From Rhodospirillaceae bacterium (GTDB lineage Bacteria > Pseudomonadota > Alphaproteobacteria > UBA8366 > GCA-2717185): a stretch of DNA of 10,198 nt. The position numbers and the translations under genes were made by a program. This document shows, piece by piece, positions 1 to 5,476 of the stretch (position 1 is the first letter of the stretch; each line of letters begins with the position of its first letter). A model generated the notes under the pieces. It saw only the letters and a program-made list of their open reading frames with translations. It was not told the origin of the DNA and searched no databases. The stretch is from the NCBI GenBank assembly GCA_018660965.1, contig JABJJH010000118.1, forward strand, positions 1 through 10,198, given 5' to 3'.

Positions 1-292
1 CGTCGGCGGATTCTTTCGACGCCAAAGGACGGAACCGCTTGGCCCAGGAATACGAGCTGTCGCAGCCGCGCTGAAATACCGGCAAGTCGCCCATGGCGGC
101 ATAAGCGGACACATCGATATCCTTGTAGTCCAGCCGCCATGAGTCCGGGTCGTCCAGATTGTCCTGCATGAAGCCGTCGCAGGTCAGATTACAGCCGAAC
201 AGGCGCAGCCAGACCGTAGGGACGCCGGAATAGCGGCCTTCGCCCTGAATGGAGTAGAAAATCTCCGAATATGTGATTTGCCGGTCAGCCAT
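1..292 (-). CDS. queE: QueE-like radical SAM protein (7-carboxy-7-deazaguanine synthase homologue), 5' part only
   Basis: The first 97 codons of a gene that runs off the left edge. QueE converts 6-carboxytetrahydropterin to 7-carboxy-7-deazaguanine, a step toward preQ0 and queuosine; it is cytoplasmic and uses a 4Fe-4S cluster with S-adenosylmethionine. The N-terminus carries the family signature YSEIFYSIQGEG (residues 8-19) followed by VPTVWLRLFGCNLTC (24-38). The cluster motif is unusual: Cys34 and Cys38 have the CX3C spacing, but the third position of CX3CX2C is Phe41. The next Cys is Cys77 in RGCDSSYSW (75-83), after an insertion of about 35 residues. I recall similar sequences among phage QueE-like proteins, which is inference. 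The ATG at 292 is the only sensible start, since an in-frame TAA lies four codons upstream. No clear Shine-Dalgarno site is visible. It lies 36 bp downstream of the crotonase gene on the same strand and may be translated from its transcript. Confidence 0.8.
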   Translation of the reverse strand, partial: MADRQITYSEIFYSIQGEGRYSGVPTVWLRLFGCNLTCDGFMQDNLDDPDSWRLDYKDIDVSAYAAMGDLPVFQRGCDSSYSWAKRFRPLASKESAD

Positions 293-328
293 CGCGACAG
301 TTTAATCGTACGGCGTTGTCTTGGACAG

Positions 329-1126
329 CTAACCGCCGGTAAAGTTGGGTTTCTGTTTGTTGGTAAAGGCGGTCACGGCTTCCTGATGATCAGCGGAACT
401 GTTGGATTGAGTTTCCACGCTAAGGCCTAAATCCATCATCGAATGGGCCAGTTGGCGCAGGGGAATATTGACCAGTTGTTTGGTCCAGCGGATTGATTTC
501 GAGGCCCCGGACGCCAGCCGCCGCGCCAGGCTGTACACCTTGTCGTCGAGTTCGTCCGCCGCGACGACATGATTGATCAACCCGATGCGTTCGGCTTCGG
601 TTGCGGTCATCAAATCACCGGTCATCAAATATTCCTTGGCGCGCGCGAAGCCGACCAGTTGCGGCCAGATAACGGCGCCGCCGTCGCCCGCGACCAGCCC
701 GGCGTTCACATGGGGGTCGCCGATCTTGGCGTGTTCGGCGGCGATGATGACGTCGCAGAACAGGGCCACCGTGGCGCCAAGGCCGACGGCGTGACCATTG
801 AGCCGCGCGATGATCGGCTTATCGCATTCAAGCATGCGAAAGATGATGCGCTTGGACTCCGGCATGCCTTTGTCCCAAAGGTCCGTGTCGTCTATTTTCT
901 TCTGCATGGCGACGACATTGCCGCCGGCGGAAAAGGCGCGCCCCGCGCCGGTCAGGACGACGACATCGACTTCCGGGTCGTCATGAACGTCGGTCCAGAT
1001 TCGCGACATGCCGTGATGCATGGCCGGTGAGAATGCGTTCATGGTCTGTGGCGTGTTGAGCGTGATCGTCATGACGCCCTTGTCCTTTTCGATCAACAAA
1101 TCTTCGTAACTGCTGTAATCGATCAT
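329..1126 (-). CDS. Enoyl-CoA hydratase/isomerase (crotonase) family protein with non-canonical active site
   Basis: A 265-residue crotonase-fold protein of the usual length, expected to act in the cytoplasm on an acyl-CoA thioester. The fold signatures are in order: VMTITLNTP near residues 18-26, the first oxyanion-hole loop AFSAGGN at 64-70, the second at NGHAVGLGATVALFCD (110-125), then IGDPHVNAGLVAGDGG at 135-150. Aligned by eye with rat enoyl-CoA hydratase, the catalytic Glu144 position is Thr119 and the Glu164 position is His139. Asp148 sits in the AGDGG loop where hydratases usually have Ala. It is therefore unlikely to be an ordinary hydratase; the reaction is unknown. The start is supported by AAAGGA (1134-1139 on the minus strand) 7 nt before the ATG. 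It is transcribed divergently from the TauD-type gene and lies upstream of the QueE-like gene. Family assignment is firm; substrate and reaction are open. Confidence 0.92.
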   Translation of the reverse strand: MIDYSSYEDLLIEKDKGVMTITLNTPQTMNAFSPAMHHGMSRIWTDVHDDPEVDVVVLTGAGRAFSAGGNVVAMQKKIDDTDLWDKGMPESKRIIFRMLECDKPIIARLNGHAVGLGATVALFCDVIIAAEHAKIGDPHVNAGLVAGDGGAVIWPQLVGFARAKEYLMTGDLMTATEAERIGLINHVVAADELDDKVYSLARRLASGASKSIRWTKQLVNIPLRQLAHSMMDLGLSVETQSNSSADHQEAVTAFTNKQKPNFTGG

Positions 1127-1327
1127 GTCTTGATCCTTTCCGCGCCAATTGATGCAGGGTTTCGTCGATATTCATTATGCGGCCAAAGTGGTGGATTGTA
1201 CTGTGTTCATCGCGTCGCCTGTGACGTTTGGCCGCGTTCGCAATGCGGCGGTTCAGGTCACTGTTTCGCCCGTGTACAAGACCGCCGCCGTTTGAAATTT
1301 CACGTCACGCGGCATAGGCTGGCGTCC
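1127..1327. promoter_or_regulatory. Divergent intergenic region with a 9-bp inverted repeat
   Basis: This 201-bp stretch separates the divergent crotonase (minus) and TauD-type (plus) genes, so it should hold both promoters. I see no confident sigma-70 pair. A weak candidate for the plus gene is TTGAAA followed about 17 nt later by TAGGCT, close to the ATG. The clearest element is a perfect inverted repeat, GCGGCCAAA at 1179-1187 and TTTGGCCGC at 1227-1235, with 39 bp between the arms. It could be a two-site operator or chance in GC-rich DNA. A reading frame continues upstream of the TauD-type start through this region from a TTG at 1130, but the translated extension is Arg/Cys-rich and does not resemble the family. 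Confidence 0.35.
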
Positions 1328-2176
1328 ATGGCGTATGAAATCAAACCGTTGCCGGGCCCGCTTGGCGCGGAAGTCGTCGGGCTCGACCTGAAGACGCCGC
1401 TATCGGCTGAGGTCGCGGCGGCGATCAATCGGGCCTTCGCCGACAACATCGTTCTGGTGTTTCGCGATCAGGATTTGACCGCCCAACAATTGCTCGCCGC
1501 CGCCGAAGGCCTGGGCGAACCGATGATCCAGCATTTGTCGCAATTCAAGGTGCCCGAATGCCCGCTGGTCTCCTACGTCTCCAATCAGGAAAAGACCGAT
1601 ACGGGCGCCCCCAAGCTGTTGGGCAAGGCGTGGCATACCGACCATTCCTTCCAGCGCGAACCGCCCAAGGCGACGATGCTGCACGGGGTCGAATTGCCGC
1701 GCCAGGGCGGCGATACATGGTTCGCCAATATGCGATTGGCCTACGAAGAACTGCCGGGCGCGTTAAAGCACCGCGTCGAAGGGCTGGACGCGATCCACGC
1801 CTATCGCGAAAGCCGCGAAATCATGTCCCGTGACGAACGCGGCGCCGAAATGCTGTCGGACGAACAGGAACGCGCGACGGGCATCGTGCATCCCGTGGTG
1901 CGCACGCACGATGAACGCGGCTCCCGGTCAATTTATATCAACCCGCTGCGCATCAAGCGGTTCATCGGCATGGGGCCGGACGACAGCACGGATTTATTGG
2001 CCGAACTGACGGCGCACGCCACCGGCGACGCGTTCACCCATGCCCATGCCTGGGCGCGCGGCGATGTCGTCCTCTGGGACAATCGCCAGTCCCTGCACCG
2101 GGTGGAACATAATTACGACCTGGCGGAAAAACGCCTGATGCACCGGATCATCCTGAAGGGCGATGCGCCGAAGTAA
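1328..2176 (+). CDS. TauD/TfdA-family Fe(II)/2-oxoglutarate-dependent dioxygenase
   Basis: A 282-residue protein, almost the length of E. coli TauD (283). Members couple decarboxylation of 2-oxoglutarate to hydroxylation of a substrate such as taurine, alkyl sulfates or phenoxyacetates; they are cytoplasmic non-heme iron enzymes. All expected ligands are visible. The facial triad is His103 and Asp105 in WHTDHSF, and His257 in DNRQSLHRV. Thr130 in GGDT and Arg269 are at the 2-oxoglutarate-binding positions. Arg273 in LMHRIILKG matches the Arg that contacts the acidic group of taurine in TauD. The substrate may thus be an anionic compound, but taurine itself is not established: no tauABC transporter is nearby. 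I chose the ATG at 1328 because the family N-terminus (PLGAEVVGLDL) begins just after it. The upstream AGG is a weak ribosome-binding site. The stop lies 2 bp from the end of the convergent gene of unknown function. Confidence 0.9.
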   Translation: MAYEIKPLPGPLGAEVVGLDLKTPLSAEVAAAINRAFADNIVLVFRDQDLTAQQLLAAAEGLGEPMIQHLSQFKVPECPLVSYVSNQEKTDTGAPKLLGKAWHTDHSFQREPPKATMLHGVELPRQGGDTWFANMRLAYEELPGALKHRVEGLDAIHAYRESREIMSRDERGAEMLSDEQERATGIVHPVVRTHDERGSRSIYINPLRIKRFIGMGPDDSTDLLAELTAHATGDAFTHAHAWARGDVVLWDNRQSLHRVEHNYDLAEKRLMHRIILKGDAPK

Positions 2177-2191
2177 GGTCACGCCTTTTTT
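2175..2191 (+). terminator. Weak terminator-like hairpin at the end of the TauD-type gene
   Basis: AAGG-TCACG-CCTT followed directly by further T's (six in the run 2186-2191) begins within the TauD-type stop codon. An alternative longer-loop stem pairs AGGGCG (2157-2162) with CGCCTT (2182-2187). Both stems are short, so this is only a candidate. It overlaps the last codons of the convergent gene. Confidence 0.3.
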
Positions 2192-2643
2192 GAAGCCGCC
2201 GCCAGCGCCGATAATTGAAGCGCGCCTATCGATGGTTTGGCGGTTGATTGGTTCGAATCCATCCACGCCTTTACAGGGATTTCCGTGGCTTCAGAAATGG
2301 CGTTGAGTTTCTGCAAGGAACTGAGGGCGTCCCAGGTTTGGGGAACGACTCCCGGAATGGGTTTAACGTGCGCATGAGAAGCCTGCCCCATCTTGACAAC
2401 GGCCGGGTACAATTTACGCATAACGGCGTCATAGAGTTCATCATGTTCGCGCGAGCCAGAATCGGTGCGAACGAAAGTGTCGTGTTTTGCCTGGAACGCG
2501 GTTTCCAGCACCAGCGCGGACGCCGCGAAATCCACTTCGCAGCCGTTTGACTGTTCAAGATATACCGTGTCGCCGTCCGTTTCGACAACAGCGCCAACGA
2601 CATTGGCGGCAACATTGCGAACAATATCTCCAACCTTAAACAT
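2179..2643 (-). CDS. Hypothetical protein with SH3-like N-terminal segment
   Basis: I do not recognise this 154-residue protein. No signal peptide or membrane segment is visible, so it is probably cytoplasmic. Residues 1-46 (MFKVGDIVRN, then GAVVETDGDTVYLEQSNGCEVDF) have the pattern of a small SH3-like or KOW-like beta-barrel: VGDIV, a Gly turn, alternating hydrophobic strands. Residues 64-125 look helical and mostly polar, and the tail (ALQLSALAAASKKA) is Ala-rich. The ATG at 2643 is used here. A TTG at 2646 directly before it is an alternative, because AGAGG at 2655-2659 (minus strand) is 8 nt from the TTG but 11 nt from the ATG. Base composition is visibly more A/T-rich than in the flanking genes (roughly 53% GC in one 60-base line I counted). 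It stands alone between a convergent neighbour and a divergent operon. Confidence 0.7.
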   Translation of the reverse strand: MFKVGDIVRNVAANVVGAVVETDGDTVYLEQSNGCEVDFAASALVLETAFQAKHDTFVRTDSGSREHDELYDAVMRKLYPAVVKMGQASHAHVKPIPGVVPQTWDALSSLQKLNAISEATEIPVKAWMDSNQSTAKPSIGALQLSALAAASKKA

Positions 2644-2654
2644 CAAAATTTTGA

Positions 2655-2659
2655 CCTCT
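2655..2659 (-). promoter_or_regulatory. Ribosome-binding site AGAGG deciding between TTG and ATG starts
   Basis: On the minus strand, AGAGG precedes adjacent TTG (2646) and ATG (2643) codons. Spacing is 8 nt to the TTG and 11 nt to the ATG, so the start of the hypothetical gene is ambiguous by one residue. Confidence 0.5.
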
Positions 2660-2752
2660 ATTATGAATGCCCGCCACTATAATCAGGTCCGGTCGTGTGC
2701 TGACAGCCATTTTGTAGAAGACGGCGCAATCGTTTCACCGAATGTCGCCTGT

Positions 2753-2758
2753 TAGAAT
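2753..2758 (+). promoter_or_regulatory. Candidate -10 box (TAGAAT) for the 2883-6535 operon
   Basis: TAGAAT matches the sigma-70 -10 consensus at five of six positions. No good -35 box lies 16-18 bp upstream, so the call is weak. If correct, the transcript would begin near 2765 and carry a leader of about 118 nt containing the hairpins described next. Confidence 0.25.
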
Positions 2759-2814
2759 TGGATACAAACCGTATGGGTTGCCCAAACAGGCGGATTTTCC
2801 CATCAGGCCCGTGG

Positions 2815-2842
2815 TCCGGCACCTTGTGGAACCGGATTTTTT
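2815..2842 (+). terminator. Terminator-like hairpin in the leader of the 2883 operon (possible attenuator)
   Basis: TCCGG (2815-2819) pairs with CCGGA (2832-2836), with a possible inner CC-TTGT-GG pairing, and is followed at once by six T's (2837-2842). The upstream gene is on the opposite strand, so a plus-strand terminator here would act on a leader transcript rather than on a finished gene. GGCGGA (2789-2794) can pair instead with TCCGCC (2842-2847), which would involve the last T of the tract. Attenuation is inferred from this geometry only; the 5-bp stem may be too weak to terminate. Confidence 0.3.
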
Positions 2843-2868
2843 CCGCCAGAAATAATGCCGGGATTACG

Positions 2869-2874
2869 AGAGGA
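2869..2874 (+). promoter_or_regulatory. Ribosome-binding site AGAGGA
   Basis: AGAGGA lies 8 nt before the ATG at 2883 and supports that start for the short crotonase. Confidence 0.65.
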
Positions 2875-2882
2875 TATCACAC

Positions 2883-3551
2883 ATGAGCGATTACGTTGCC
2901 TACGACCAATCCGGTGGCGTGGCGACCCTCACCATGGACGATGGTAAGGCGAACGCATTTGGGATTGATATGATCGCCGCGCTGGATGCGGGGATCGACC
3001 GGGCGTTGCGCGACGCCAAGGCGTTGGTGATTACCGGGCGGCCCGGTGTGTTGTGCGGCGGCTTCGATCTCAAGGTCATTCGGGGCGACGACGAGGACAA
3101 GAAGGCCGAAATGCGCGCGGCGGGGCAGGCGGCGATGCTGAAACTGTACGTCCATCCGCAACCGGTAATCTTCGCCTGCACCGGCCATTCGGTGGCGGCG
3201 GGCGCGTTGTTGTTGCTGACCGGAGACCATCGGATCGGCGTGGCCGGCGATTACAAAATCGGGTTGAACGAAGTCGCCATCGGCTTGCCGCTGCCGGTGT
3301 ACGGGCTGGAATTGGCGCGCGACCGGCTCGACCCCAGGGCGCTGGGCGCGGCGACGCTGGGCGCGGCAATATACGATCCCGACGGCGGCGTTGCGGCGGG
3401 GTATCTGGACGATGCGGTGGACGCCGATGGGCTCACTGACGCCGCGCGGGATGTCGCGGCGCGCATGTCGGAACTGGATTCCGGCGCCTTCGCGGCGACA
3501 AAACTGCGGTTGCGTCTGGGGACCATCGCCAGAATTAGGGGCGCAGAATAA
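2883..3551 (+). CDS. Short crotonase/enoyl-CoA isomerase-type family protein
   Basis: A 222-residue crotonase-fold protein, shorter than the usual 255-270 because the C-terminal helical region is reduced. The order of signatures is clear: GGVATLTMDDGKANAF (11-26), first oxyanion loop LCGGFDLK (57-64), second at GHSVAAGALLLLTGD (101-115), then YKIGLNEVAIGLPLP (124-138). The Glu144 position of enoyl-CoA hydratase is Leu109, while Glu130 in GLNEV matches Glu164. A single Glu in a GLNE context is the arrangement of delta3,delta2-enoyl-CoA isomerases, so double-bond isomerisation of an acyl-CoA is a reasonable guess, though not proven. It is the first gene of a probable four-gene operon, with a good ribosome-binding site. 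Its last codons lie in a short degenerate tandem repeat. A long opposite-strand frame covers it but is a coding shadow. Confidence 0.9.
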   Translation: MSDYVAYDQSGGVATLTMDDGKANAFGIDMIAALDAGIDRALRDAKALVITGRPGVLCGGFDLKVIRGDDEDKKAEMRAAGQAAMLKLYVHPQPVIFACTGHSVAAGALLLLTGDHRIGVAGDYKIGLNEVAIGLPLPVYGLELARDRLDPRALGAATLGAAIYDPDGGVAAGYLDDAVDADGLTDAARDVAARMSELDSGAFAATKLRLRLGTIARIRGAE

Positions 3552-3575
3552 TTCGGGGCGCGGAATAATCGAAGC
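3531..3575. repeat. Degenerate tandem repeat across a stop codon (about 14-17 bp unit)
   Basis: GGGGCGCAGAATAAT at 3538-3552 recurs with one mismatch at 3555-3569, a period of 17. Including the flanks, three imperfect units begin with AGAATTA, AGAATAAT and GGAATAAT. The first full copy contains the TAA of the short crotonase; the second lies in the spacer before the next gene. Confidence 0.7.
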
Positions 3576-3577
3576 AC

Positions 3578-3584
3578 AGGGGGA
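3578..3584 (+). promoter_or_regulatory. Ribosome-binding site AGGGGGA deciding the 3592 start
   Basis: The site is 7 nt before the ATG at 3592. The reading frame is open further upstream to an ATG at 3391 inside the preceding gene. This site, and the loss of family similarity before 3592, fix the shorter start. Confidence 0.65.
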
Positions 3585-3591
3585 TTTCATC

Positions 3592-4392
3592 ATGCAACAA
3601 CAGGCGGCGGATTTACGCGCGGAAGGCGACGAGCTGTACGGGTTTCTCGAAACCCTGACGGCGGCGGACTGGGCGCGCAACACACCGTTCAAGAACTGGA
3701 CCGTCAACGATGTCGTGGGGCATTTGCATCTGGGCGACTGGATGGTGGTGATGACCATGACCGACCCGGAACGGTATCTGGAAATTCGCGACGCGCGGGC
3801 GGCGGCGCGCGCGCGCGGCGCCGGAGCGACCGACTCCATGGAAGGTCTGGGGCCGGATATCCAACAGGGACCCGCGTTGCTGGCGCAATGGCGGGATCAT
3901 TATCTGAAAATGTGTGACGCCTTCGCGGCGGCTGATCCCAAGCATCGGGTGAAATGGTCGGGCCCGGATATGGGCGTGCGCATGGCCGCCACCGCGCGGC
4001 AGATGGAAACCTGGGCGCATGGGCAAGAAGTGTATGACTTGCTGCGCCGACCGCGCGACCCTTCCGACCGCTTGAAAAATATCGCGGTATTGGGGGTCAA
4101 GACGTTTGGATGGACCTTCGTCAATCGCGGCCTGACGCCGCCTTCCGACATTCCCTATGTCCGGTTGACCGCGCCGTCCGGGGACATCTGGGACTGGAAC
4201 GACCCGGACGCGGTCAATCGCGTTGAAGGGTCCGCGCTGGATTTCTGCCGGGTCGTGACCCAGGGCCGCAATATCGCCGACGTTGATCTGACCGTGGCCG
4301 GAGAAGCGGCGACGGCGTGGATGGACATCGCGCAATGTTTCGCCGGGCCGCCCAACGACCCGCCTGAACCCGGCGCGCGCGCCTGGACCTAA
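3592..4392 (+). CDS. TIGR03084-family metal-binding protein (DinB/mycothiol-dependent maleylpyruvate isomerase fold)
   Basis: A 266-residue protein that matches the TIGR03084 pattern from end to end: LRAEGDELYGFL (8-19), NWTVNDVVGHLHLGDW (35-50), TARQMETWAHGQEVYDLL (134-151), LGVKTFGWTFVNRGLTPP (167-184) and SALDFCRVVTQ (214-224), ending in DIAQCFAGPP. The N-terminal four-helix DinB-like domain should bind a divalent metal. His44, Glu139 and His143 (ETWAH) are the likely ligands, as in mycothiol-dependent maleylpyruvate isomerase. The family was described mainly from Actinobacteria, and no member's reaction is known to me. Proteobacteria lack mycothiol, so the thiol partner, if any, would differ. 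No signal peptide is seen. It lies 40 bp after the short crotonase and 19 bp before the Ldh_2-type gene, consistent with co-transcription. A role in handling a ring-cleavage or CoA-linked intermediate is possible but speculative. Confidence 0.88.
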   Translation: MQQQAADLRAEGDELYGFLETLTAADWARNTPFKNWTVNDVVGHLHLGDWMVVMTMTDPERYLEIRDARAAARARGAGATDSMEGLGPDIQQGPALLAQWRDHYLKMCDAFAAADPKHRVKWSGPDMGVRMAATARQMETWAHGQEVYDLLRRPRDPSDRLKNIAVLGVKTFGWTFVNRGLTPPSDIPYVRLTAPSGDIWDWNDPDAVNRVEGSALDFCRVVTQGRNIADVDLTVAGEAATAWMDIAQCFAGPPNDPPEPGARAWT

Positions 4393-4411
4393 AGCCAAAG
4401 GGGAAATCACG

Positions 4412-5416
4412 ATGAAAGTCACGGTAAGCGAAGCGCGGTGGTTGGTGGAAAACACGATGCGCGCCTGCAATCACGATGCGGCGGAATCGGTGGCCATCGC
4501 GGATCATCTGATCGATTGTGAATTACGCGGGTTGAGCTATGGCGGGTTGCCGCGCGCGTTGAGCGTTTTTGAACGTACGACGAAACCAAGCTATGGCCGC
4601 AAACCCATCTCCATCAGCCATGAAACGCCGCTTTCCGCGCTGGTCGATGGCGGTAATACGATTGGGTATCTGGTTGGTCTGCGCGCCGCCGAAATCGCCA
4701 TCGAAAAGGCGTCCGAACACGGCATGTCCGTCGTCGGCGCGCGCGATACCTGGCACACCGGCATGCTGTCATTCTACGCCGAAATGGCGGCGAAACGCGA
4801 TCTGGTGTCGATGATCGCCTCCAACGCATCCCCCAATGTCGCGCCCCATGGCGGGGTGGAAGGGCGGTTCGGCACCAACCCGGTCTCGTTCGGGTTTCCC
4901 TCGACCGGCGACCCGGTGATCTGGGATATCGGCACCTCGGCGATCATGCACGGGGAAGTCTTGCTGGCCGGGCGGCTGGGACAGGAATTGCCGGACGGCA
5001 TGGCGTACGACCCGGACGGTCAGCCGACCCGCAACCCGGAACAGGCCCTGAAAGGCGCCATCGCGGCGTGGGGCGGGCACAGGGGGTCGGGGCTGGCCAT
5101 CGCGGTGCAATTGTTGGGCGCGATGTGCGCCATGCCTGCGATGCCGAAAGACATGTTCGGCTATGGCTGTTTGTTCGTGATGATGCGACCGGATTTGCTG
5201 ATGTCCATGGAAGACTACAAGGCCGAAGTCGCGGGGTACGCCGAAGATATCCGCTCGACCCGGCCCATCGAAGGCGGCCCGCCCGTGCGGATGCCGTTCG
5301 ACCGTTCCGCCGCCGAACGCCGCCGCTGCTTGGCGGAAGACGCCATCGAGGTTCCGGACCTGGTCCATGAACGGTTGGTTGAAATAACCGCCGATATGGG
5401 TGGCGGCCCGTCGTGA
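4412..5416 (+). CDS. Ldh_2 (malate/L-lactate dehydrogenase-like) family oxidoreductase, divergent active site
   Basis: A 334-residue protein of the Ldh_2/YiaK/YlbC/ComC family, which reduces 2-oxoacids or imines (or the reverse) with NAD(P)H in the cytoplasm. Supporting segments are MKVTVSEARWLV at the N-terminus, VGARDTWHTGMLSFYAE (108-124), GRFGTNPVSFGFPS (151-164) with the cofactor-binding GTNP, AGRLGQELPDGMAYD (186-200) and GGHRGSGLAIAVQLLGA (222-238). The odd point is the N-terminal catalytic motif. YiaK has SHG with His44 and Arg48; here it reads LSYGGLPRAL (41-50), so Tyr43 replaces the His and the Arg is displaced by one residue. The rest of the fold is intact, suggesting a subfamily with changed chemistry rather than a dead gene. 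AAGGGGA (4398-4404) is 7 nt before the ATG. Substrate unknown. Confidence 0.88.
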   Translation: MKVTVSEARWLVENTMRACNHDAAESVAIADHLIDCELRGLSYGGLPRALSVFERTTKPSYGRKPISISHETPLSALVDGGNTIGYLVGLRAAEIAIEKASEHGMSVVGARDTWHTGMLSFYAEMAAKRDLVSMIASNASPNVAPHGGVEGRFGTNPVSFGFPSTGDPVIWDIGTSAIMHGEVLLAGRLGQELPDGMAYDPDGQPTRNPEQALKGAIAAWGGHRGSGLAIAVQLLGAMCAMPAMPKDMFGYGCLFVMMRPDLLMSMEDYKAEVAGYAEDIRSTRPIEGGPPVRMPFDRSAAERRRCLAEDAIEVPDLVHERLVEITADMGGGPS

Positions 5417-5476
5417 TCGCGGTACAATGCGCCAAATAAGCTTAACAACGATGCATCGATAACGGAGGGGGACATC
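5417..5476 (+). other. Intergenic spacer before the beta-propeller gene
   Basis: This 60-bp gap holds TACAAT (5423-5428), which resembles a -10 box without a convincing -35 partner, and a 10-bp palindrome CGATGCATCG (5449-5458). A strong Shine-Dalgarno GGAGG (5464-5468) lies 8 nt before the ATG at 5477. An internal promoter is possible, but read-through from the upstream genes is the simpler view. Confidence 0.3.

Noticed and set aside
1130..1327. N-terminal extension of the TauD-type protein from a TTG at 1130
   Set aside because: The extra 66 residues do not resemble the family, the start codon is poor, and the shorter product has the normal TauD length.
1328..2176. Naming the dioxygenase tauD outright
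   Set aside because: The iron and 2-oxoglutarate ligands and an anion-binding Arg are present, but the same residues occur in alkylsulfatase and TfdA-type enzymes, and no taurine transport genes are adjacent.
3391..3591. N-terminal extension of the TIGR03084-type protein into the preceding gene
   Set aside because: It would overlap the short crotonase by about 160 bp, and a clear ribosome-binding site precedes the ATG at 3592.
2877..3839. A 320-codon open frame on the minus strand opposite the short crotonase and the start of the TIGR03084-type gene
   Set aside because: Its translation is Arg/Pro/Gln-rich with no family features, while the plus-strand genes beneath it have clear motifs and ribosome-binding sites. 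It is a shadow of GC-rich codon use.
3613..4470. A 285-codon minus-strand frame opposite the TIGR03084-type gene
   Set aside because: It is Arg/His/Gly-rich with no recognisable domain and lies entirely opposite a well-supported gene.
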